In this document: positions 1 to 8,355 of the stretch, piece after piece
Numbering within the stretch: the stretch's first letter is position 1
Layout: every line of letters begins with the position of its first letter
Assembly: GCA_963747105.1 (NCBI GenBank)
Contig: CAVVEC010000008.1
Span: 310,001-374,000, forward strand
Direction: 5' to 3'
DNA: 64,000 nucleotides
Origin: CAVVEC01 sp963747105
GTDB taxonomy: Bacteria > Acidobacteriota > Terriglobia > Terriglobales > Acidobacteriaceae
The notes under the pieces: generated by a model
The model's input: only the letters and a program-made list of their open reading frames with translations
Told to the model about the DNA's origin: nothing
Databases searched by the model: none
Position numbers and translations under genes: made by a program

Positions 1-762
1 ATCGCGCTGGCACGCCTGACCGACGCAAAACGCGCTCCGATGTTGAAATTCTGCGAATCGTTGACCGAGACCATGTTCTCCTTTACCAACCTGGTGATGT
101 ATTACGCGCCGGTCGGTGTGGGAGCAGCCATGGCGTATACCGTCGGTCACATGGGAATTGGCGTGTTGCTGCCGCTGGGGAAACTGTTGTTGACGGGCTA
201 CGGCGCTCTGATCGCGTTTCTGCTGCTGATCCTTCTGCCGATCACGTGGATTGCGCGCCTGCCGCTTCGCCGATTGGTAAAAGCAATCGCCGAGCCGGCC
301 ACTATTGCGTTCGCCACCAGCACATCCGAGGCGGCGCTTCCCCGCGCCATGGAGGCGATGGAAGCCTTCGGCGTGCCCCGGCGGATTGTAGCGTTTGTGA
401 TCCCGGCGGGGTACAGCTTCAACATGGACGGCTCGTCTCTCTACCTTTCACTTGCTTCTGTTTTCGTAGCCCAAGCCGCCGGAATTCACCTGGGGTGGTC
501 TGGGCAACTGCTTATGGTTTTCACGTTAATGCTCACCAGCAAGGGCGTGGCTGGAGTGCCGCGTGCGGTGCTGGTTGTGTTGCTGGCTACCGCGGCCACA
601 TTCCACCTGCCGACCGAGCCCATCTTCATTATCCTGGGCATTGATGCCTTGATGGATATGGCCCGCACCGGCACTAACGTGATTGGGAATTGCCTGGCCT
701 GTGCCGTGATCGCGCGCTGGGAGGGCGAACTTGCCACGGCGCCCGCAGTCCCATCCGGATAG
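1..762 (+). CDS. Dicarboxylate/amino acid:cation symporter, C-terminal part
   Basis: The reading frame is open from base 1, so the gene begins upstream of the window; 253 residues remain. This is the C-terminal half of a DAACS (GltP/DctA-type) inner-membrane symporter that takes up dicarboxylates or acidic amino acids with Na+ or H+. Hallmarks are a serine/threonine-rich re-entrant loop (AFATSTSEAALP), the NMDGSSLY motif of the substrate/cation site, and a second loop with SKGVAGVPRA. Several hydrophobic helices surround these. The substrate cannot be told from this fragment. No downstream partner gene follows on the same strand. Confidence 0.9.
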   Translation: MALARLTDAKRAPMLKFCESLTETMFSFTNLVMYYAPVGVGAAMAYTVGHMGIGVLLPLGKLLLTGYGALIAFLLLILLPITWIARLPLRRLVKAIAEPATIAFATSTSEAALPRAMEAMEAFGVPRRIVAFVIPAGYSFNMDGSSLYLSLASVFVAQAAGIHLGWSGQLLMVFTLMLTSKGVAGVPRAVLVVLLATAATFHLPTEPIFIILGIDALMDMARTGTNVIGNCLACAVIARWEGELATAPAVPSG

Positions 763-841
763 TGTGGAGCGGACATTCTTATCTGCCGTTGTTGATCTTC
801 AACTTTTTCTGACGGACGGGAATGTGCGCCCTACGCGAGCT

Positions 842-1171
842 TCACGCTGGTTGCAGCTTCCGGCAGAGGCTCCGGATGGATTCGCGCACCTCGGACGGCA
901 GGGCAATGAACTCAAAACCGTGCAAGAAGCCCATGCGGTGACGCACCACCGCCTTCACCCCAAGAGGTTCGGGCAAGTTAGGGACAGAAAACTCCAAAGA
1001 AACCATTTCCCCTGCCTTGAGTTCACTCGTGATGACCGCCCCCAGACCAGCCTCGGCGATCTCGAAGCAGCGGCCGTGAACACGAAAGTATCCGTTCTGG
1101 CCGAGGACCTTCACAATCAGCGGCAGGTCCGTGCGATACCTGGCAAAGCGGCGCGTGGCAGACTTATGCAT
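842..1171 (-). CDS. PilZ domain protein
   Basis: A 109-residue stand-alone PilZ domain, a family that usually binds cyclic di-GMP. The N-terminus has an arginine-rich stretch (RRFARYRTDLP) resembling the RxxxR ligand loop. About 25 residues later comes EIAEAGLGA, in the position of the (D/N)xSxxG motif, though the expected D/N-x-S is degenerate here. The rest reads as a beta-barrel with a final helix. With the second motif weak, c-di-GMP binding is uncertain. The gene lies alone between the transporter end and a TonB-like gene on the same strand. Confidence 0.75.
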   Translation of the reverse strand: MHKSATRRFARYRTDLPLIVKVLGQNGYFRVHGRCFEIAEAGLGAVITSELKAGEMVSLEFSVPNLPEPLGVKAVVRHRMGFLHGFEFIALPSEVRESIRSLCRKLQPA

Positions 1172-1356
1172 TCATCGGTACCTTGAGAAGCGCTTCCCTC
1201 TTACGATAGCCGAGGCGGCGAATTCTGAATACCTGTCTTTGGTTGCATCCCCGGTATGGAACCACGGTACGCAATCACCGATCCACCGGTGTGCCAAGAA
1301 CCAGGTCCGCGCAAGGGCAAGCAGACAAACGGTTTGTGGAAATCGCCAAACGCAAT

Positions 1357-2052
1357 TCAGCGTGGAAAATGATAGTAGACATCCTGCTTGGAGGGGATCG
1401 GAACGCCATTCCGGGAGGCAGGAGTAAAATGCCATTTCTCCAAAGCTGCGAGCACGCTCTGGTCGATGGCAGCACCAAGGCTCTGAAGCACGATGGCTTG
1501 GATGATGTTCCCCTGCGCGTCGATTGTTACTTCCACGATGACATCACCTTGGGCACTGCTCCGAACCTCGGGGTCGAGAATCGGATCGGGCGAGGAAATC
1601 GGGAGCGCAGGTCGAACCTCAGGGCCGAAAAACGTTCCGTAAGAAAGCGATCCATAGGGAGAGCCTGCCGGATGCTCGTTAGGCGCAAGGGATGCTCGGA
1701 TTTCGTTGCCCGACTCCGACTTAGCCGGAAGCGGTGTCGGGCGGTGCGCCTTTTCGAGCTTTGACGATCGCTGCCACGTAAAGTGAGAGGGATGCTCCTG
1801 TGTCACCCCAGCCTGACCTCCGAAATAAATAGGAGTCGAGGAACTGCCGGAGTAGCCTTGCGCTACCGCCGACGGCGCCACGAAAATAGGCGCAGGCGAG
1901 TGAAGAACCCACCCGAGAAACAGGAAATGAAAAGCCAGGGAAATAGATAGCGAGGCGGCCTGTCTTCTGGCGTTGGCGGGATGGACTGGCGTAAACATCG
2001 GTTCTGCTGATCCGGGCCTCTGGTTCCGGAAGGGCGCTAGGCTTTCAGTCAC
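1357..2052 (-). CDS. TonB C-terminal domain protein (energy transducer-like)
   Basis: A 231-residue protein with one N-terminal membrane anchor (about residues 33-52), a proline/serine-rich periplasmic linker, and a C-terminal TonB fold (about 145-231). The last part shows the typical pattern GDVIVEVTIDAQGNI, then AALEKWHFTPASRNGVPI. The family transmits proton-motive force to TonB-dependent outer-membrane receptors or acts as a periplasmic scaffold. No exbB/exbD is adjacent, so a link to a specific receptor is not shown. A later Met at residue 19 is an alternative start. Confidence 0.8.
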   Translation of the reverse strand: MTESLAPFRNQRPGSAEPMFTPVHPANARRQAASLSISLAFHFLFLGWVLHSPAPIFVAPSAVAQGYSGSSSTPIYFGGQAGVTQEHPSHFTWQRSSKLEKAHRPTPLPAKSESGNEIRASLAPNEHPAGSPYGSLSYGTFFGPEVRPALPISSPDPILDPEVRSSAQGDVIVEVTIDAQGNIIQAIVLQSLGAAIDQSVLAALEKWHFTPASRNGVPIPSKQDVYYHFPR

Positions 2053-2106
2053 TCTACAGCATTTTAGACGTTTGAGGGTACCCAGAGGTAATCAGTCTCG
2101 GTCTGG

Positions 2107-2136
2107 CCACATCACAATGTTCCACATCACAATGTT
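2107..2136. repeat. Two tandem 15-bp units
   Basis: The unit CCACATCACAATGTT occurs twice in direct succession at 2107-2121 and 2122-2136, in the 222-bp gap between the TonB-like gene and tolC. No known regulator site is recognised in it. Confidence 0.85.
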
Positions 2137-2274
2137 GCATCCACAGGGCAGAATCCAGAATCAACATTAGTTTGCCGGGTGGTTTGTGCCGTTTTCTTAC
2201 CCGAGGTCATCTAAATGACGATTTCAGCGTGAGGAAGCTATTGCGGCGGAAAATGACAATCTTCCCATCCCAGA

Positions 2275-3669
2275 ATGTGGTTTGCGTGGTCGCCGGCTTT
2301 TCTTCTTCTCGCCCCATCGGCGCTGAGCCAGACCACCGCCGGGCAATCCAGCATTCCCCAAGGCCCGTTTTCCGGCAGCGTCCCCGAAGGCAAAGCGACG
2401 GCGGCAGTTTTGCCGCTCTCTTTCAAAGACGCCATCGAGCGCGGCCTCAGAAACAATCTCGGTCTCTTGTTACAAAGTGACAACACACTCACTGCCCGTG
2501 GCGAGAAGTGGAAAGAGCTCAGCGCGCTGCTGCCCAACGTGAGTGGCGCGGTCAATGAGACTGCCGAGCAGATCGACCTCGCCGCCCAGGGATTACGCTT
2601 TCACGCGCCGGGAATCCCAACGATCGTTGGCCCGATCGGCGTCTTTCAGACGGGGGTGAGTCTGACGCAATCCCTGCTCGACTACTCTGCGATCGAGCGT
2701 AAGCGCGGCGCCACAAGCAACGAAAACGCCGCTCAGCACTCGTTGAAGAATGCGCGTGAGTTGGTGGTGCTGGCGGTCGCAAACACCTATCTGAAGGCGC
2801 TCGCAGGAGCGTCCAGAGTGGACACGGCGGTGGCCGAGGCGCAAACCGCGCAGGCCCTTTATGACAAGGCGTCGGATCAGCAAAACGCCGGAGTGAGCCC
2901 GGCGATTGACACTCTCCGTGCCCACGTAGAATTGCAGAGCCGGCAGCAGCAACTCATCGTTGCCCGCAACGATTATGCGATCGAGAAACTCACACTGGCG
3001 CGAGTGATTGGATTGCCTTCGGGACAGGAGTTTGCCCTCACGACCGAAGCCCCCTACGAACCGCTGGCCACGGCCGGAGTGGAAGAGGATTTGCGGCGCG
3101 CCTACCTGTCGCGCCCGGATTACCTGGCTGCCGCGGAGCAATTGCGGGGGGCGGAAGAATTCCGCAGAGCAGCGGCTGCGGAGAATTATCCCAGCCTCAG
3201 CATGGCGGGAGACTATGGCGCTGCCGGCATCCGCCCCGGCAGTTCGCACGGGGTATTTCAAGTGGGCGCCACCTTGAGCATCCCGGTTTTTGCCGGCGGA
3301 AGAATCCACGGCGATGTCCTCGAAGCGGAAGCGGCGCTGCGGCAGAGCCGCCAGCAACTGGAGAATTTGCGCGGCCAGATTGATTACGAAGTGCGCACCG
3401 CTCTTTTGGACCTCAACGCCGCCGCCGATCAGGTCGAGGTGGCGCGCAGCTCGGTGGACCTGGCAAATCAAACGCTGGAACAGGCCCGCGACCGCTTTAC
3501 CGCGGGCGTCACCGACAATCTGGAGGTGGTTCAGGCGCAGGAATCCGTCGCAGCCGCCAATGAGAGCTATATTTCCAGCCTTTACGCCCACAACTTGGCC
3601 AAAGTACAGTTAGCGCAGGCCATCGGATTTGCTGAAGAAGGCGTAAAGCAATACCTTCACGGTAAATAA
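2275..3669 (+). CDS. TolC-family outer membrane efflux protein
   Basis: A 464-residue TolC/OprM-like protein. A signal peptide (about residues 1-19, ending near ALSQ) fixes the start at 2275, because the ATGs at 2215 and 2253 either meet a stop or are out of frame. Two repeated halves rich in long helices follow; each half contains a LxLxEAiexAlxxN-like entry (here LSFKDAIERGLRNNLGLL) and coiled-coil segments. The family forms trimeric outer-membrane channels for tripartite exporters. The gene is followed after 2 bp by a HlyD/EmrA-type adaptor, so the two should be co-transcribed. Confidence 0.93.
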   Translation: MWFAWSPAFLLLAPSALSQTTAGQSSIPQGPFSGSVPEGKATAAVLPLSFKDAIERGLRNNLGLLLQSDNTLTARGEKWKELSALLPNVSGAVNETAEQIDLAAQGLRFHAPGIPTIVGPIGVFQTGVSLTQSLLDYSAIERKRGATSNENAAQHSLKNARELVVLAVANTYLKALAGASRVDTAVAEAQTAQALYDKASDQQNAGVSPAIDTLRAHVELQSRQQQLIVARNDYAIEKLTLARVIGLPSGQEFALTTEAPYEPLATAGVEEDLRRAYLSRPDYLAAAEQLRGAEEFRRAAAAENYPSLSMAGDYGAAGIRPGSSHGVFQVGATLSIPVFAGGRIHGDVLEAEAALRQSRQQLENLRGQIDYEVRTALLDLNAAADQVEVARSSVDLANQTLEQARDRFTAGVTDNLEVVQAQESVAAANESYISSLYAHNLAKVQLAQAIGFAEEGVKQYLHGK

Positions 3670-3671
3670 AC

Positions 3672-4955
3672 ATGGCAGAAAATGCAGATACCGTCGTGCG
3701 CGATAGTCCGGCGCAAACCCAGCCTGAACCTGCCAGCCAGCAAGCCCCGCTGCCGGCTTCCGACAGAGACCTCCGCGGGCAGCGCTTTCGGAGCCGCAGT
3801 CCACTGTTTCGCCTGCTTTTGATCGCTGGGATTGTGGCGCTGCTGGTGGCTGGCGTGTTTCTCTGGCGTTACTTCAACAGCTATGAGGACACTGATGACG
3901 CTCAGATTGACGGTCACCTGAACTCGATCAGCGCCCGCGTCTCCGGCCATGTCTTAAAGCTCCTGGTGGACGATAACCAGTACGTACCGGCCGGAGCTCC
4001 GTTGGTCGAGATCGATCCCAAGGATTACCAGGTGATCGTGGACCGGGCGAAGGCCGACTATGCGGACTCCCAAGCCACGGCGGACGCCGCACGGGTGAAC
4101 ATTCCCATCACGTCAGTGAATACCAGCAGCCAACTGTCAGCGGCGGATGCGGATGTCGAGAATGCGCAAGCCGGAATTGCCGCCGCCCACCAGCAGTATG
4201 CGGCGGCAGTGGCGCAATTGGCGGAGGCTGAAGCCAACAACGTCCGAGCGCAAAATGATCTGGTACGCTACAAGCAACTGGTAGATAAGCTGGAGATTTC
4301 ACAGCAGCAGTATGACCAGGCCTTGGCTACGGCCAAGGCAAGCGCTGCCGCGGTGGATGCCGGACAGGCCTCGGCTTCGGCGGCGGAGCACCAGGTCGCC
4401 CAGGCGGAAAGCAGGTTGGTACAGGCGCAAGCCAACGCTCGTTACGCCGGCACGCGTCCGGAGCAACTAGCAGCCACTCGCTCCCGCGCGCAAGCCGCGC
4501 AAGCCCAGGCCGACCTCAAGCGAGCTGCGCTCGAGCAAGCCGAACTGAACCTACAGTACACGCTTGTTGTCGCTCCTATCAATGGAGCCGTGACCTGCCG
4601 CACCGTCGAAGTGGGCCAGAACGTTCAGGTCAGCCAGGAGATGATGCGCCTGATCAACCTGGACGACATCTGGGTCACCGCCAACTTCAAGGAAACCCAG
4701 CTTAAGCATATGCAGGTCGGCCAATCCGTGACCATTCAAGTGGACGCCAATGGCAAGGATTACAAAGGGCACGTGCAGAGTATCGCCGGGGCGAGCGGCG
4801 CAGTCACCAGTTTGCTGCCTCCGGAAAATGCCACCGGCAATTACGTCAAGGTGGTGCAGCGAATTCCCGTGAAGATTACGTTCGATGCGGGCGAGACCAA
4901 GGAGCATGTGCTGCGCCCGGGAATGTCGGTGGAACCCAAGGTGTGGATAAGATAA
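3672..4955 (+). CDS. HlyD/EmrA-type periplasmic adaptor (membrane fusion protein)
   Basis: A 427-residue adaptor. A cytosolic tail of about 45 residues precedes one transmembrane helix (about 47-66). Then come a split biotinyl-lipoyl-like domain (around ISARVSGHVLKLLVDDNQYV), a long alanine/glutamine-rich alpha-helical hairpin (about 120-290), and a beta-barrel with the C-terminal lipoyl half (VVAPINGAVTCRTVEVGQNV). It resembles EmrA, which links an MFS pump to TolC. No inner-membrane pump gene follows, which is unusual; the next gene encodes a kinase-like protein. Confidence 0.93.
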   Translation: MAENADTVVRDSPAQTQPEPASQQAPLPASDRDLRGQRFRSRSPLFRLLLIAGIVALLVAGVFLWRYFNSYEDTDDAQIDGHLNSISARVSGHVLKLLVDDNQYVPAGAPLVEIDPKDYQVIVDRAKADYADSQATADAARVNIPITSVNTSSQLSAADADVENAQAGIAAAHQQYAAAVAQLAEAEANNVRAQNDLVRYKQLVDKLEISQQQYDQALATAKASAAAVDAGQASASAAEHQVAQAESRLVQAQANARYAGTRPEQLAATRSRAQAAQAQADLKRAALEQAELNLQYTLVVAPINGAVTCRTVEVGQNVQVSQEMMRLINLDDIWVTANFKETQLKHMQVGQSVTIQVDANGKDYKGHVQSIAGASGAVTSLLPPENATGNYVKVVQRIPVKITFDAGETKEHVLRPGMSVEPKVWIR

Positions 4956-4964
4956 GGACGGCCA

Positions 4965-5660
4965 ATGTGGGCGCGGGCGTCCTCGCCCGTGCGGAGTTCA
5001 AGAGGAGGGCTGGTGTATCGCATCATTACGATCGAACGGGAATACGGATGCGGAGGCGGCGAGATTGCCCGCGAAATTGCCAACCGCCTCGGCTGGACGC
5101 TGTGGGACCGGGCCCTGACCGAGGAAATTGCCAAGCGGTCCAATGTGGAATGTTCCGCGGTCGAGCGTTGCGAGGAACGCGTGGACAGCGCGTTTCAGCG
5201 GCTGGTCAAAGTATTCTGGCGGGGCAGCTACGAGCACAGCATGGCTGGCGAGGAACTGTTCAACACCGACCGCTTTGTCGCGGTGGGAAAGCAAGTCATG
5301 GAAAAGGCCGCCCAGGCCGGAAATTGCGTGATCGTAGGCCGCGGAGCTCCTTATTTTCTGCGCGAGCACGGCGATGCATTTCACGTCTTCCTTTACGCCC
5401 CTTACACTGAAAAGCTGCGCCGGTTGCAGGAACTGGGCAAGAGCGAAGCTGAAGCAGAGGATCTGTTGAACACTGTAGACCACGACCGGATTACGTTTGT
5501 GAAGCGCTATTTCAACGCCGACTGGCCCACGCGCTGTTTGTATCATGTGATGCTTAATACTGCTGTTGGAAATCGGATTGTCATCTCGACCATCCTGGAT
5601 ACGATGCACACGCTCGAGCAGGCTCCGATGAGTCAGTTGCCCACGTGCTCCAATGGATAA
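4965..5660 (+). CDS. Cytidylate kinase-like family protein
   Basis: A 231-residue P-loop nucleotide-kinase-like protein. The N-terminus reads ITIEREYGCGGGEIAREIA, the form seen in the cytidylate kinase-like family, with a glycine-rich loop that differs from a classical GxxGxGK Walker A. A second conserved stretch is GNCVIVGRGAPYFL. True CMP kinase activity is not certain. ATG 4965 has AAGGA 6 bases upstream; a GTG at 5013 with GGAGG just before it is an alternative that would remove 16 residues unlike the family. It starts 9 bp after hlyD and overlaps the next gene by 8 bp. Confidence 0.75.
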   Translation: MWARASSPVRSSRGGLVYRIITIEREYGCGGGEIAREIANRLGWTLWDRALTEEIAKRSNVECSAVERCEERVDSAFQRLVKVFWRGSYEHSMAGEELFNTDRFVAVGKQVMEKAAQAGNCVIVGRGAPYFLREHGDAFHVFLYAPYTEKLRRLQELGKSEAEAEDLLNTVDHDRITFVKRYFNADWPTRCLYHVMLNTAVGNRIVISTILDTMHTLEQAPMSQLPTCSNG

Positions 5661-6354
5661 GATCCTGCAAGGCAAGATTGCACTGGTCCCCGGGGCCGAT
5701 GGAGGGTTGGGAGTTCACGTGACCCGAGCCTTGCTGGACGCCGGAGCGACAGTCATTGGCGTGTCCCGGAACGTTGGGCCGTCGGATTTTGATCATCCCT
5801 CCCTCACCGCGATGGCAGGGGATCTTTCCAACCCCGACGCCGCCAGGAAAGTGGTGGACGAAGCCGCCGCGCGATTCGGCCGGCTCGACATTCTGGCCCA
5901 TCTGGTAGGCGGATTTACCGGCGGGAAGACGATTGCTGAAACCGATGACGCAACCTTTCAGCGCATGCTCGACCTGAATCTCAACAGCGCGTTTTACGTA
6001 TTGCGCGCCGTGATTCCGCACATGCGCCGCGCCGGCGCGGGCCGTATTGTCGCGATTGGGAGCCGAGCCGCCGAAGACCCGGGGCCGGGAGTGGGCGCCT
6101 ACAGCGCCTCGAAAGCGGCGCTGGTCTCTCTGACCAAGACCGTGGCACTTGAGAATAAAGATCTTGGTATCACCGCCAACGTCCTTCTCCCCGGAACGAT
6201 GGACACGCCCGCTAACCGTAAAGCCATGCCGGCTGCCGACACCTCGCAGTGGGTCCAGCCCGCGTCGGTTGCGTCGTTGATCGTGTGGCTGGCCAGCGAA
6301 GCCGGCAAAGACATGAACGGGGCGGTGATTCCTGTGTATGGTCGCGGGCTATAA
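5653..6354 (+). CDS. Short-chain dehydrogenase/reductase
   Basis: A 233-residue classical SDR. The cofactor loop is GADGGLG (residues 14-20; the first T of the usual TGxxxGxG is replaced). The catalytic serine lies in IVAIGSRAA, and the catalytic YxxxK is YSASK. The family reduces or oxidises carbonyl/hydroxyl groups with NAD(P)(H); the substrate is not predictable. Its start codon lies inside the end of the kinase-like gene (ATGGATAA), which indicates translational coupling within the tolC-hlyD run. Confidence 0.9.
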   Translation: MDKILQGKIALVPGADGGLGVHVTRALLDAGATVIGVSRNVGPSDFDHPSLTAMAGDLSNPDAARKVVDEAAARFGRLDILAHLVGGFTGGKTIAETDDATFQRMLDLNLNSAFYVLRAVIPHMRRAGAGRIVAIGSRAAEDPGPGVGAYSASKAALVSLTKTVALENKDLGITANVLLPGTMDTPANRKAMPAADTSQWVQPASVASLIVWLASEAGKDMNGAVIPVYGRGL

Positions 6355-6510
6355 TCCCTTATTCCTTCGGCATTTTCACTCTTCGACAAGCTTTTCCCAT
6401 TCCTGCCTTTGGTAACCTAGAAATTGCACCCTTTTTGCTGCAATTTAACATTCCTGAAATATTCTCCAACTATGATTTAGGAAGCGAACGATTGCGTTCA
6501 GGAACCGCCG

Positions 6511-6993
6511 ATGGCCTCAGCCCGTTTCTTACGTTCTGCCCTACCGCTGCAGGTGGCGGCAGTGTGCTACCGGCAAAATGGTCGAGGCATAGAGTTTCTG
6601 CTGGTGAACACTAACGGCGGAGGCAAGTGGACCTTCCCCAAGGGCGCGCCCGAGCCGGCGATGTCGCACAGCCACTCCGCAGAGCGCGAAGCCTGGGAAG
6701 AAGCCGGCGTTCGCGGACATATCGAGCCCCGGCATTTCCATCTCTATCTCCACTCTAAGGGCGTGTTCTGGAAACCTCCGGGAGTGCGGGAATTCGTGGT
6801 GAAAGCTTTCCTGCTGGAAGTGGAACAGACGGAACCGGGCCACGAACCGGAGCGCAACCCGACCTGGTTTTCTCCCGACGAAGCGAAGAAGACTCTCGCC
6901 AAAGGCCGCGAAGTGAAGTACGCCCGTGAGATGCAGGCGGTGATTGACAGAGCGGTTGAACACCTGGACACGAAGGTCGCGCCCGCTCGCTAG
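6511..6993 (+). CDS. NUDIX hydrolase
   Basis: A 160-residue NUDIX protein. The box runs from about residue 45 (GAPEPAMSHSHSAEREAWEE, then AGV) and keeps the REuxEExGu core that binds Mg2+. The first conserved Glu of GX5E is replaced by Met. The order resembles small phosphohydrolases such as diadenosine polyphosphate hydrolases (KWTFPKG before the box). The substrate is unknown. It lies 156 bp after the SDR gene on the same strand. Confidence 0.85.
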   Translation: MASARFLRSALPLQVAAVCYRQNGRGIEFLLVNTNGGGKWTFPKGAPEPAMSHSHSAEREAWEEAGVRGHIEPRHFHLYLHSKGVFWKPPGVREFVVKAFLLEVEQTEPGHEPERNPTWFSPDEAKKTLAKGREVKYAREMQAVIDRAVEHLDTKVAPAR

Positions 6994-7011
6994 AGTCATC
7001 TCAGGAATCGG

Positions 7012-7135
7012 GATGTCATGCTGAGCGTAGAATCAGGTTCGCGGCAGCGAATCTGGTTCGAAGTCGAAGCGTCCCAACACCGAGATTGTTGCCGGAGTAG
7101 GGATTCCTCGCTTTGCTCGGAATGGCAACTTTGAC
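7012..7135. repeat. Dispersed intergenic repeat (TGAGCG / CTCGCTTTGCTCGGAATG type)
   Basis: The gap between the NUDIX gene and vapC holds a half-palindromic element beginning GTCATGCTGAGCGTAGAATC and ending GGATTCCTCGCTTTGCTCGG. Related copies are at 42580-42650 and 56843-56886. Translated, the element gives the CHSEQSEESL-type peptide typical of false small genes, so no coding function is proposed. Confidence 0.6.
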
Positions 7136-7179
7136 ATTCAAGAGACGTCCCCGATCCGTTCGGTACTGATTGGCGCAGT

Positions 7180-7584
7180 TCACTTGGTCCAGTCCTCAAT
7201 CTTCAGACCCTTCACTCGCCGGAAAACAGCATCACTAGACACCACTACCAGATCTGAAGCAAGGGCTTGTGCGGCGATCATCAAGTCCAGGTTGCCCATC
7301 GGTTCTCCGCCGCCCTCCAGCGCGGCGCGTATCCTCGCATATTGCCGGGCCGCTTCGGAGTCCCAGGGTAACACCTCCACGCGGAGCAAGAACTCCTCTA
7401 CTACGGTCTTCAGTTTCGTGGCGTCGGGCCTTCGGGCCAACCCAAAGAGGAGTTCGGCCTCGCTGATCACACTGATTCCAACCTCAGCCATCGCCACGCG
7501 CAGCAGCCGCTCGCGGATGCGTGGGCGATTCCCCTTGATGAGGTAGCTGACGGTGTTGGTGTCGAGCAGGTAGCGGACCGGCAT
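7180..7584 (-). CDS. vapC: VapC-family PIN-domain toxin
   Basis: A 134-residue PIN-domain ribonuclease, the toxin of a type II pair. The acidic catalytic set is visible: D8 (LLDTN), E42/E44 (ISEAELLFG), D100 (GNLDLMIAAQAL) and D118 (VSSDAVF). VapC toxins cleave RNA, often initiator tRNA or rRNA, when freed from VapB. The start codon follows the antitoxin stop directly (TAA then ATG), so the two are translated from one message. Confidence 0.92.
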   Translation of the reverse strand: MPVRYLLDTNTVSYLIKGNRPRIRERLLRVAMAEVGISVISEAELLFGLARRPDATKLKTVVEEFLLRVEVLPWDSEAARQYARIRAALEGGGEPMGNLDLMIAAQALASDLVVVSSDAVFRRVKGLKIEDWTK

Positions 7585-7827
7585 TTAGAACAGGTCCCGC
7601 TCTTGCGGTAGCGCGTCTTGACGATCGCTGAGAAAATCCTTCGGCACAGCGGCGGTTTTGGCCAACGCGAAAAAATCCTGCCAGGATTCCGGTCGCCGGG
7701 ACAGAATGACATCCCCAGTGACCTCGTCACGGCGGACGTAAACCTGCGAACCTTCAAACCGCAGGTCAGCGGGCAGCCGGACGGCTTGGCTGCGCCCATT
7801 ACGAAAGAGTTTGGCGATTCGAGGCAT
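7585..7827 (-). CDS. vapB: VapB-family antitoxin (AbrB-type)
   Basis: An 80-residue antitoxin. The N-terminus (PRIAKLFRNGRSQAVRLPADLRF) is a SpoVT/AbrB swapped-hairpin DNA-binding domain; the C-terminal half would wrap around the toxin. The start at 7827 is chosen over an upstream in-frame start at 7914 because homologues begin with this motif and because the extended version would read through the promoter and operator. It abuts vapC and should repress its own transcription. Confidence 0.9.
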   Translation of the reverse strand: MPRIAKLFRNGRSQAVRLPADLRFEGSQVYVRRDEVTGDVILSRRPESWQDFFALAKTAAVPKDFLSDRQDALPQERDLF

Positions 7828-7830
7828 GGT

Positions 7831-7862
7831 ATATACTATGGTATATGACATCCATTTGTCAA
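7831..7862 (-). promoter_or_regulatory. vapBC promoter with inverted-repeat operator
   Basis: Reading the minus strand, a perfect -35 TTGACA (7862-7857) is followed after 16 bases by CATAGT (7840-7835), which would start transcription at about the vapB ATG, giving a leaderless message. The inverted repeat ATATAC-TATG-GTATAT (7831-7846) covers the -10 region and is the expected place for VapBC autorepression. Confidence 0.6.
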
Positions 7863-7954
7863 GTGCGTCGCCCGGAACGATGACGACAAAACTACCAACT
7901 GAGCCGTGGTCCAAGCTGCGATAGGATAGCGGAGGGAAAGGTCGAACAAACCGA

Positions 7955-8245
7955 GTGCATCAATCTTGGCTGACGGCAGCTCGTGGCATTGGCATTGTCG
8001 CTTTGTACGTTTGGTCTCTCTGGCGACTCTTCCGCACGAGTTCAGGGAACAGGGTTATTCAAAGTGGCAGCCTAGCTCTCTTGGTATTTGTTGCATTGGC
8101 GGTCTTGATTAAGTTCCCAAACACACCGGACTGGGTTCTTGGCTCGGTGGGAATGTTGCTGCTGTTGATGTGCCTCCTTACCATGGCGTTCTTGTTTCAG
8201 CACGGTTATCGAGGCATACGCCGTCGGCTGTCAAAATCGGGTTGA
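7955..8245 (+). CDS. Small membrane protein, unknown function
   Basis: A 96-residue protein with a GTG start and three hydrophobic segments (about residues 8-24, 37-52 and 62-82) ending in a basic tail (RGIRRRLSKSG). The positive-inside pattern supports a real membrane protein. The GGAGG upstream is about 19 bases away, too far for a normal site, so the start is uncertain. No family is recognised and neighbours give no clue. Confidence 0.45.
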   Translation: MHQSWLTAARGIGIVALYVWSLWRLFRTSSGNRVIQSGSLALLVFVALAVLIKFPNTPDWVLGSVGMLLLLMCLLTMAFLFQHGYRGIRRRLSKSG

Positions 8246-8355
8246 GCATCAGCCAAATTTTCCTCTTCATGTCGTCGCGTCCTCTCGCCCTCGTTCGTGA
8301 TTAGTCATCCCTTCTTCTTAAATCCTCCTTCTCATGAGACGATTGAACTGACGCC

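Noticed and set aside
2593..3591. Long minus-strand open frame inside tolC
   Set aside because: Antisense shadow of a clear TolC coding region; no signal or family pattern of its own.
6996..7199. 67-codon minus-strand open frame
   Set aside because: Encodes the CHSEQSEESL-type peptide of a dispersed repeat, a known source of false genes.
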